A DNA stretch of 5,988 bases. Source: Candidatus Sulfotelmatobacter sp. (GTDB taxonomy: Bacteria > Acidobacteriota > Terriglobia > Terriglobales > Acidobacteriaceae). The notes under the pieces were generated by a model, which was not told where the DNA came from, searched no databases, and saw only the letters and a list, made by a program, of their open reading frames with translations. The translations under genes were made by a program, and so were the position numbers. Positions within the stretch are counted from its first letter, which is position 1. Every line of letters starts with the position of its first letter. The stretch covers positions 1 to 5,988 of the forward strand of contig JASICF010000039.1 of the NCBI GenBank assembly GCA_030044775.1, given 5' to 3'. This document shows, in pieces, positions 1-5,183 of the stretch.

Positions 1-2
1 AC

Positions 3-44
3 TTGATGAAGTCCGCGGAGCCAACTCGCCTGGTGGCGCAATGA
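3..44 (+). CDS. C-terminal tail of an upstream gene (partial, 5' end outside window)
   Basis: The frame beginning at base 3 reads thirteen codons (LMKSAEPTRLVAQ) and stops with TGA at 42-44. That stop overlaps the ATG of the ligase in an ATGA arrangement. The same VAQ-stop/ATG-T junction recurs at the glycosyltransferase/GNAT boundary at 4034-4043, which supports this being a real gene end rather than chance. Too little is left to name a product. The alternative is that this is untranslated leader: the ligase frame is also open back to the left edge, so the call rests on the overlap pattern alone. Confidence 0.4.
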   Translation: MMKSAEPTRLVAQ

Positions 45-1786
45 CGATTCGCGAAAGAGTTATCGAAACGCTTCAGCGGCGGGATGACAAGATATTTTTG
101 CTGGATGCGACCACGGGCGCCGCAATGACCTATGGCGAATTCCACCGAGCGGCATCTGCCGTGGCCGCGGAACTCTCACGGCGAGACGTGCGCAAAAGCG
201 ATCGTGTCGCGGTGATCATTCCCAATTGCCGTGAATTGGCCATTTTTTATTTTGCCTGCATTTATCTCGGAGTGGTGATCGTTCCCATCAATCCTTCGCT
301 GAGCAAAGCCGATGTTCAGTTTATCCTCACCAACTGCAAACCGAGAATGCTGGTGGTCAGCCAATCGAGTGCGATTCTTGCACGCGGCTTGCACGCGAAC
401 GTCATCCAGTTGGCGACCGGTCCAGATGAAAACGTGATCGAACGCGCGGCCGGCTTTGATCTCCTTCGAATCCGCGACCTTGAACCCAGGGAACAATTTG
501 TGCCCCTTGCAACCGCAAGCGCCGAGGACCTCATCGCGATCATGTACACCTCGGGGACCTCGGCAAAACCCAAAGGCCTGGCGCACAAACTGGGAAGCAT
601 GCTTCGCAACGCGCGTGCTTTTGCCGACGCTCAGGGCATCGATGAAGACTCACGTTTTTACCTGACGTTCTCCATGGCATACATGGGAGGTTTCTACAAC
701 CTTCTCATCCTGCCATTTCTTTGCGGCGCGAGCGTGGTCGTAGACCACGTGTTCGATGCCCGATCCAGCCTGAATTTCTGGGAAAAGGCGAAAAACTACC
801 GCGTCAATACGCTCTGGATGGCTCCCACTGTTCTGTCGATTCTACTGCGAATGGACCGCGGACAAACGGGCGAAAGATTCTGCCGCGAGTCCATTCGCCG
901 CGTCTTTGTGGGATTCGCTCCGCTTCCTTTGAAAGTGAAATCCGAATTTGAAGTTCGCTATGGCGTACAGTTGATCGAAAACTACGGTCTCTCTGAAGCT
1001 CTATTCGTGACCGCCCGCTCCCGAAATTCCGTGGGCGGCCAAGGCTATGTGGGCGAGGCTCTGCCGGGAGTCAGCCTGCGAATCGCGGATCTTGATCGGC
1101 GAATCGATGAACCGCGAATCGATGATCGTCGAATCGATGATCGTCGAGAAAACGATCGTCGAGAAAACGATCGACGAGACGATGATCAACCAAAGAGTGA
1201 TCGACATAAAAGCCACCATGGCAACAATTCGGCCGCCGGAGGCGAGGGCGAGGTACAGATTTTGACTCCTGATCTGATGGCCGGCTATCTCGATGCCGAG
1301 GGTCAGTTGTCTCCGGTCGAGGCGTCTCAATGGTTCGCGACCGGCGATGTCGGCCGTCTTGAGAGCGATGGCTCGCTATTCATTACGGGCAGGCAGAAAG
1401 ACCTCATCATTCGCGGCGGCGTCAACATCAGTCCCGCGGCGGTTGAAGAATCGCTCATGCAGGTTGAAGGTGTTGCGGAAGCGGCCGTGGTTAGCATTCC
1501 CCATGAGCTTTATGGCGAAGATATTGTTGCCGTGCTGAAGCTGAATCCGGGAGTCGCATTCGAATCGATCCTCGATTTGCTGGTCGCTCACGCGAGGCAA
1601 AATCTCGCACAACACCAGCAACCCGCTCGCTACATTACCATCGATGAATTTCCCAGAACGACGAACGGAAAAGTACAGAAAACGCGCATTCGGGAGTTGC
1701 TGGCGGAGAAGTTCCAGTTAAGCGCGATCTCAGCCACGCAAAGACGGGCGAGAGAGATCGAAGAGACAGCGGGTGTATCTCACTAA
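41..1786 (+). CDS. AMP-forming acyl/aryl-acid ligase (acyl-CoA synthetase family, ANL superfamily) with tandem-repeat loop
   Basis: This 581-residue enzyme of the class I adenylate-forming superfamily makes an acyl-adenylate from a carboxylic acid and ATP, then passes the acyl group to a thiol (CoA or a carrier protein). Visible motifs are the P-loop YTSGTSAKPKG at 169-179, YGLSEA at 315-320 with E319, TGD at 434-436, the hinge motif around GRQKDLIIRGGVNISP at 450-465, and PRTTNGKVQK at 538-547 with the catalytic lysine at 544. Both the large N-terminal and small C-terminal domains are complete. Length is somewhat above the usual 500-550 residues because residues 352-391 are eight 5-residue repeats inserted between the LRIAD strand and the GEVQIL strand. 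The start at 41 fits the usual N-terminus; GGTGG at 32-36 is a close ribosome-binding site. The acid substrate cannot be read from sequence. The carrier protein gene two positions downstream suggests loading of a carrier, as an inference. Confidence 0.93.
   Translation: MTIRERVIETLQRRDDKIFLLDATTGAAMTYGEFHRAASAVAAELSRRDVRKSDRVAVIIPNCRELAIFYFACIYLGVVIVPINPSLSKADVQFILTNCKPRMLVVSQSSAILARGLHANVIQLATGPDENVIERAAGFDLLRIRDLEPREQFVPLATASAEDLIAIMYTSGTSAKPKGLAHKLGSMLRNARAFADAQGIDEDSRFYLTFSMAYMGGFYNLLILPFLCGASVVVDHVFDARSSLNFWEKAKNYRVNTLWMAPTVLSILLRMDRGQTGERFCRESIRRVFVGFAPLPLKVKSEFEVRYGVQLIENYGLSEALFVTARSRNSVGGQGYVGEALPGVSLRIADLDRRIDEPRIDDRRIDDRRENDRRENDRRDDDQPKSDRHKSHHGNNSAAGGEGEVQILTPDLMAGYLDAEGQLSPVEASQWFATGDVGRLESDGSLFITGRQKDLIIRGGVNISPAAVEESLMQVEGVAEAAVVSIPHELYGEDIVAVLKLNPGVAFESILDLLVAHARQNLAQHQQPARYITIDEFPRTTNGKVQKTRIRELLAEKFQLSAISATQRRAREIEETAGVSH
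1094..1213 (+). repeat. Eight tandem 15-bp units inside the ligase gene
   Basis: Eight in-frame 15-bp units encode the series DRRID, EPRID, DRRID, DRREN, DRREN, DRRDD, DQPKS, DRHKS (residues 352-391). Units 3 to 6 are nearly identical at DNA level (GATCGTCGA core) and the flanking units are increasingly degraded, as expected for an array that grows and shrinks at its centre. The unit length is a multiple of three, so copy-number change would not break the frame. The peptide is highly charged and probably disordered, followed by a short HHGNNSAAGGEGE linker. Confidence 0.92.
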
Positions 1787-1833
1787 TGTGTGGAACCACG
1801 AAACCCCTCTTGATCTGGCGCACAATCGCATGA
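1786..1833 (+). other. Possible 15-codon bridging mini-ORF between ligase and cyclase genes
   Basis: An ATG at 1786-1788 shares its A with the TAA stop of the ligase (TAATG). It opens a 15-codon frame (MCGTTKPLLIWRTIA) that ends with TGA at 1831-1833, overlapping the preferred cyclase ATG at 1830 in an ATGA. The mini-ORF therefore spans the whole 43-nt gap and touches a gene at each end, which is the geometry needed to carry terminating ribosomes to the next start. No good ribosome-binding site is visible before the cyclase ATG, which would fit coupling. It may also be chance; the peptide itself resembles nothing I recognise. Confidence 0.25.
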
Positions 1834-2489
1834 AAATCATTGACCTGTCCCTGCCGATTGAAGAGGGCATGATGACCTTCCCGACGCATTGGCATCCCGT
1901 CGTAGAGGTCACAATTTTGGGGCGGCACGGAATTGAGGGTCGAGAGACGCGCAAGGTTGTGTTTGGAACCCACACCGGCACGCACGCCGATGCGGCCCGT
2001 CATTTCGTTCCGAACGGTGGAACCATCGACGAAATTCCACTGGAAGTATTAATCGGCCCCGCCACCATCGCCGACTTCACTGGCTGCCGTCCTCTTCAGG
2101 AAATCGATGTCGCCGATCTCAAACAGAAGTTGAGCGGGAATGTTCCTGAGCGACTGATTCTTCGCACTGGCTGGTCCGAACACTTTGGCAACATGAAGTT
2201 CTACAACGAATACCCGTTTCTTTCGGAGAAGGCCGCTCAGTGGCTGGTTGATGAGGGTACGCGGCTCATCGCGATGGACACACCCTCACCCGACAATCCG
2301 CGCGACTCGCGCGGCGCCGCAAGGGACTCGCCCAATCACAAGGTGCTTCTCGGGGCCGGAGTCGTGCTCGTCGAGTACGTCGCGAATCTGAAAGCGATCT
2401 CCTCGGCGGCGGTGGAACTCATCGTTCTGCCTTTGAAGTTAAAGGGAGCCGACGGCTGTCCGGTGCGGTGCGTGGCTATCGAAAGGTAA
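1830..2489 (+). CDS. Cyclase-family metal hydrolase (kynurenine formamidase / isatin hydrolase-like)
   Basis: The 219-residue product belongs to the cyclase family (PF04199), whose known members hydrolyse amide or ring C-N bonds, such as N-formylkynurenine or isatin, using divalent metal ions. The start at 1830 gives MKIIDLSLPI, the standard family opening; an in-frame GTG at 1773 would add 19 unlike residues and overlap the ligase, so I do not use it. The signature HTGTHADAARH lies at 48-58, supplying H48, H52, D54 and H58; the usual proline of HxGTHxDxPxH is alanine at 56. Later family positions are DTPSPD at 150-155, H170 and E182, with the H-to-E spacing of 12 expected for the second metal site. 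Between them, RDSRGAARDSP (158-168) looks like a small insertion. There is no signal peptide, so it is probably cytoplasmic. The substrate is unknown; it may produce or process the acid used by the ligase. Confidence 0.85.
   Translation: MKIIDLSLPIEEGMMTFPTHWHPVVEVTILGRHGIEGRETRKVVFGTHTGTHADAARHFVPNGGTIDEIPLEVLIGPATIADFTGCRPLQEIDVADLKQKLSGNVPERLILRTGWSEHFGNMKFYNEYPFLSEKAAQWLVDEGTRLIAMDTPSPDNPRDSRGAARDSPNHKVLLGAGVVLVEYVANLKAISSAAVELIVLPLKLKGADGCPVRCVAIER
2298..2314. repeat. 17-bp GC-rich palindrome (8-bp arms, 1-nt centre) inside the cyclase gene
   Basis: The sequence CCGCGCGA, one C, then TCGCGCGG forms a perfect inverted repeat at 2298-2314. It falls in the codons of the variable RDSRGAARDSP segment of the cyclase, between two conserved active-site blocks. 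A GACTCGC heptamer within it recurs at 2325-2331. It may simply reflect GC-rich coding sequence in a tolerant loop. Confidence 0.6.
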
Positions 2490-2507
2490 GTTAAGCGAAA
2501 AAGCGGA

Positions 2508-2531
2508 ATGACCAAAGAAGCAAACGAATGA
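2508..2531 (+). other. Possible 7-codon mini-ORF leading into the carrier protein gene
   Basis: In the 38-nt gap after the cyclase stop, an ATG at 2508 opens MTKEANE and stops with TGA at 2529-2531. It overlaps the carrier-protein ATG at 2528 as ATGA. It mirrors the arrangement in the preceding gap (1786-1833). No clear Shine-Dalgarno stands at a good distance before it. An AAAGAAG stretch at 2514-2520 could itself be the ribosome-binding site of the carrier gene, so the mini-ORF may be coincidental. Confidence 0.2.
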
Positions 2532-2827
2532 ACCGTACCGAAGAATCCAGACCGCGGATAGAAGAATGGCTGACATCGTGGTTCGTCGCGCGCGCGAAAA
2601 TCGGACGCGGCGCGGCAGAGAGAGCCGCGGAATCAATCCGCAGCACCGATTACTTCGGCGCCGGATGGCTGACTTCGATGGAGGTAGTGGAATTTGTTAC
2701 CGACATCGAGCAACAGTTTGCCATGCAGTTCTCCGATCGAGATCTGCAGGATTCTCGTTTTGTCACCATCATCGGTCTCGCCGAACTGATTTGCGCACGT
2801 TCGGCGCAGATGAATGAGGATTGCTGA
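2528..2827 (+). CDS. Acyl carrier protein (phosphopantetheine-binding) with atypical LTS attachment motif
   Basis: The 99-residue product has the size and layout of a free-standing acyl carrier protein. An amphipathic first helix lies around residues 11-25, followed by a loop ending in DYFGAGWLTS. A second helix at 51-65 (MEVVEFVTDIEQQF) leads to FSDRDLQDSRFVTIIGLAELI at 68-88. S50 is in the place of the serine that receives 4'-phosphopantetheine. The residue before it is T49, where the family almost always has D (DSL/DSM). The tetrapeptide WLTS also occurs at 14-17 as an in-frame near-repeat of the DNA. The protein would present an acyl thioester to partner enzymes, most likely loaded by the ligase two genes upstream. 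No phosphopantetheinyl transferase gene is in the window. The glycosyltransferase gene starts 3 nt after its stop, which points to coupled translation. Confidence 0.85.
   Translation: MNRTEESRPRIEEWLTSWFVARAKIGRGAAERAAESIRSTDYFGAGWLTSMEVVEFVTDIEQQFAMQFSDRDLQDSRFVTIIGLAELICARSAQMNEDC
2816..2820 (+). promoter_or_regulatory. Ribosome-binding site for the GTG-started glycosyltransferase gene
   Basis: GAGGA lies inside the 3' end of the carrier protein gene, 10 nt before GTG at 2831. The next in-frame start, ATG at 2849, is preceded by a CGGAAG run only 2 nt away, which is too close. This makes GTG 2831 the better choice, although the six extra residues are not conserved family sequence. Confidence 0.5.
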
Positions 2828-2830
2828 CCC

Positions 2831-4042
2831 GTGCCGACCGCGGAAGCTATGCCTCTCATCCCGGCATTTGCCAAGCCAGCAAGGCTCTCCACATTGCATG
2901 TCCTTACGCTAACTCCTTTCTATCCCTCGGAAGAGTCCGCGGTGAACGGTTGCTTCGTGGCTGAAAGTCTAGCTGAGTTGAACTCGCATGGCGTGCGCTC
3001 TTCCGTCATCGGCGTCGACACGATTTATCATTCCCGGCGAACTTCGAGCGATATTTATCCGGCCGAATGGGTTCATTGCCCGCAATTTCCCGGCAACTTC
3101 GGTCTCGGCAGTGCGGGAAGTTTTTTGGCTGCAACTCTTCTCCCCCAAATTCTACGGCTCCATCGACGTTCGCCAATAGACCTGATTCATGCCCACTCGG
3201 CGCTGCCGTGCGGACACGCTGCGTTAATAATTTCGCGGCGCTTGGGTATTCCCTTTGTAGTTACCATTCACGGCCTGGATGTCTTCAATAGCTGTTTCGA
3301 GAACGGCCTCGCGGCTAAATGGCGCAGAAACTCTTCGCTCCGCGTTTACGCACATGCGGGTAAGCTGATCTGCATCAGCCGGAAGGTGCGAGAATTGGTC
3401 ACCGGAAGTATGGGATCTGTTATCGATGCAGAGGTCGTTTACAACGGCGCTGACACAACGTTATTCGCGCCGCGCGAGACCGAACAACGCGGCGTGGAGA
3501 ATGCGACGATCCTTGTCGTGGGTAACCTGTTGGCCGGAAAAGGGCAAGAGTTGGTAATACGCGCCGCTGCTCGATTGCAGGATTCGTATCCACATCTGCG
3601 ATGCGACTTTATTGGAGAAGGAGCGCATCGAAATCGTTTCGCAGCCCTTGCTGCCGATCTTGGCATCGGCGACCGAATCCGTTTTCTGGGGCGCAAAAAC
3701 CGTTTCGAGGTTGCCGAAGCCATGCGCCAGTGCGCCGTGTTTGCTCTGCCCAGCCGCTATGAGGGCCTTGGATGCGTCTATCTCGAAGCCATGTCTTGCG
3801 GCAAGCCGGTTGTGGCATGCGAGGGGCAGGGAATCGGCGAAATAATTCGTCACGGCGCCAACGGATGGCTCATTCCTGTCGACGCTCTGGAGGAGCTTAC
3901 GCAAGGTCTACAAGTTCTGCTCGGAGATGCCGAGCTTCGTGCTCGAATTGGCCAAGCCGCGCGTCAGACCATCGTGAGCGAGTTCAGCCTTTCTCATCAG
4001 GCCCGAAGTCTGCTGAAAATCTACCAGGACGTTGCGCAATGA
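2831..4042 (+). CDS. Glycosyltransferase, GT4 family, GT-B fold
   Basis: The 403-residue product is a retaining GT-B glycosyltransferase that would transfer a sugar from a nucleotide-sugar donor to a lipid-linked or glycan acceptor on the cytoplasmic face of the membrane. The N-terminal acceptor domain begins at TLHVLTLTPFYPS (21-33), with IHAHSALP at 119-126 and the HGLDVF motif at 147-152 (H147). VVYNGADTTLF at 202-212 closes that domain. The donor domain shows VVGNLLAGKGQE (229-240) with the phosphate-binding K237 and N232 where many relatives have R. FIGEG follows at 260-264 and RIRFLG at 282-287. The EX7E pair is E311 and E319 in SRYEGLGCVYLEAMSCGKPVVA. Length is normal and there is no signal peptide. 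The start is GTG at 2831 (ATG at 2849 is the alternative). Its stop overlaps the next ATG by 4 nt. Donor and acceptor cannot be assigned from sequence. Confidence 0.92.
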   Translation: MPTAEAMPLIPAFAKPARLSTLHVLTLTPFYPSEESAVNGCFVAESLAELNSHGVRSSVIGVDTIYHSRRTSSDIYPAEWVHCPQFPGNFGLGSAGSFLAATLLPQILRLHRRSPIDLIHAHSALPCGHAALIISRRLGIPFVVTIHGLDVFNSCFENGLAAKWRRNSSLRVYAHAGKLICISRKVRELVTGSMGSVIDAEVVYNGADTTLFAPRETEQRGVENATILVVGNLLAGKGQELVIRAAARLQDSYPHLRCDFIGEGAHRNRFAALAADLGIGDRIRFLGRKNRFEVAEAMRQCAVFALPSRYEGLGCVYLEAMSCGKPVVACEGQGIGEIIRHGANGWLIPVDALEELTQGLQVLLGDAELRARIGQAARQTIVSEFSLSHQARSLLKIYQDVAQ

Positions 4043-5127
4043 CTTCTCCTCAGTTGATTCCTCAGAATTGCGCATCGGCCGAACTTGCCCCGATCCCCGA
4101 GACTGGGATAATCCATGTTGCCCGCTTCATCGCAGCCCAGTCCGGTCGCACCGGAGCGGAGGTGGAAGCTCGTCTGCGCTGGCTCTTGCTCGAGAATCCT
4201 GCGCGAACGCTGGAGCATCCGCTCGGATTCGGTCTGCACGCAGGCGGCAAGTTGGTCGGTTGTATTCTGTGCTGTCCGCAGGCATTTCAACACCGGAACG
4301 AGAAGATCGTTCTGATGGGGTCCAGTTCTTTTTACGTCGATGAGAGTTATCGCGGCCAGGGAGGGCGTATTTTTCTCCGATATTGTCGCCTCGCCAAGCG
4401 CTGGCCGCTGTTCGGGACATCTGCGAACCCCGATGCCGCAGCCCTGTGGAAAGCAGCCGGAGCCGAGCCCATTCCGGGCTCCGATGGAGAGTTGTTTGGC
4501 ATTCTGAACTGGCCCCCCGTGGCCGAAGAATTCGCACATCGCCGAACTTCCAATCGCTTCGTTTCCCGGCTGGTGGGGGGCTACGGGTCGAAATTCGCCA
4601 CGCTCCTGCATCCGCTGAAGATCGACCGCCGGAGCGTAGCAACGCTTCAACCGCTCACATCCAGCAAACAGATGAGCGATCGGATTTCGGGCATCCGATC
4701 TGAAAAGCTGACGGCGCTGCGCGATCGGCTCTACATTCACTGGCGTTATTTCTCGGATCAGGATCCGAGCGTTGAAGCTTTGGTCTTTCGCAGGGAATGT
4801 TCCAGCGAGAATGTGGTCGTGACCGTTAATCGGCGCATGCGCGGCTATCGAAGCCAAATCAGGACGCTGAATGTGCTCGATGTCTACCCGGAGATTTCTG
4901 CGCAAGAATATCTGAAAGTTCTCGGAGCGTTGATCGCCCGCTGCTTGGATTCGGTCGATGCCATCGTGTTGCGCAATCAGAATCCTGAAAACCGAAAAAC
5001 ATTTTGCGACCAGGGTTTTCATTGGCGTGCGTTCGACGCCCCGGGCGGCTGGCTTCTCGACCGAACCAGGCAATTGCCAGGGACCGGCAGGTATTTCGTA
5101 CCGGCTGACGGCGACGGTCTGATCTAG
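4039..5127 (+). CDS. GNAT-like N-acyltransferase, probably two-lobed
   Basis: The 362-residue product carries a GNAT-type core in its first half. A predicted strand, KLVGCILCCPQAF (71-83), leads to MGSSSFYVDESYRGQGG (93-109), where R105-G106-Q107-G108-G109 matches the acyl-CoA pyrophosphate loop (Q/R-x-x-G-x-G/A). GTSANPDAAALWKAAGAEPI at 126-145 follows as the usual late helix. After a variable linker (about 160-220), residues 228-340 look like a degenerate second lobe. It includes an HWRYFSDQDP stretch at 234-243, strands at 245-262 and 274-282, a helix at 287-303 and a terminal strand at 307-312. This resembles tandem-GNAT or FemAB-like proteins. Such enzymes acylate amines of sugars, aminoacyl groups or peptides. 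The ATG at 4039 overlaps the glycosyltransferase stop (ATGA); the frame is open further upstream to 3772, but that part reads through the glycosyltransferase gene. An acyl-carrier donor is possible given the neighbours, as an inference. Confidence 0.78.
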   Translation: MTSPQLIPQNCASAELAPIPETGIIHVARFIAAQSGRTGAEVEARLRWLLLENPARTLEHPLGFGLHAGGKLVGCILCCPQAFQHRNEKIVLMGSSSFYVDESYRGQGGRIFLRYCRLAKRWPLFGTSANPDAAALWKAAGAEPIPGSDGELFGILNWPPVAEEFAHRRTSNRFVSRLVGGYGSKFATLLHPLKIDRRSVATLQPLTSSKQMSDRISGIRSEKLTALRDRLYIHWRYFSDQDPSVEALVFRRECSSENVVVTVNRRMRGYRSQIRTLNVLDVYPEISAQEYLKVLGALIARCLDSVDAIVLRNQNPENRKTFCDQGFHWRAFDAPGGWLLDRTRQLPGTGRYFVPADGDGLI

Positions 5128-5154
5128 CGCTTAGGATTTTAAGAACTCTCGTTT

Positions 5155-5174
5155 CGCCCGGTCAGATTCGGGTG
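5155..5174 (+). promoter_or_regulatory. Short hairpin covering the ribosome-binding site of the deacetylase gene
   Basis: Bases 5155-5160 (CGCCCG) can pair with 5169-5174 (CGGGTG), including one G-U pair, around an 8-nt loop. The right arm contains most of the GGTGG at 5171-5175 that stands 8 nt before the ATG at 5184. No T-run follows, so it is not an intrinsic terminator. It could mask the ribosome-binding site, but a six-pair stem is weak evidence. The rest of the 56-nt gap (5128-5183) shows nothing else. Confidence 0.25.
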
Positions 5175-5183
5175 GCCGCTGGA

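Noticed and set aside
1094..1213. CRISPR array or protein-binding iteron array
   Set aside because: Units are 15 bp with no spacers and are in frame within a conserved enzyme, so they are best explained as a coding minisatellite.
1001..1330. - strand ORF with a repetitive TIV/FSTII/DSTII pattern
   Set aside because: The apparent protein repeat is just the reverse complement of the 15-bp array in the ligase gene; there is no independent start signal or family match.
1773..1829. GTG start for the cyclase overlapping the ligase
   Set aside because: It adds 19 residues with no resemblance to the family; MKIIDLS at 1830 is the standard N-terminus.
3772..4038. N-terminal extension of the GNAT-like protein to an upstream in-frame start
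   Set aside because: It would read through the conserved donor domain of the glycosyltransferase in another frame and gives arginine/serine-rich sequence; the ATG at 4039 has the ATGA overlap used elsewhere in the operon.
4021..5073. 350-codon open frame on the - strand opposite the GNAT-like gene
   Set aside because: It lies entirely antisense to a gene with recognisable motifs and good operon spacing, has no family motif I can see, and its arginine- and glutamine-rich composition is typical of the complement of a GC-rich coding frame.
5128..5172. Intrinsic terminator between the GNAT-like and deacetylase genes
   Set aside because: The only stem is short and is not followed by a T-run.
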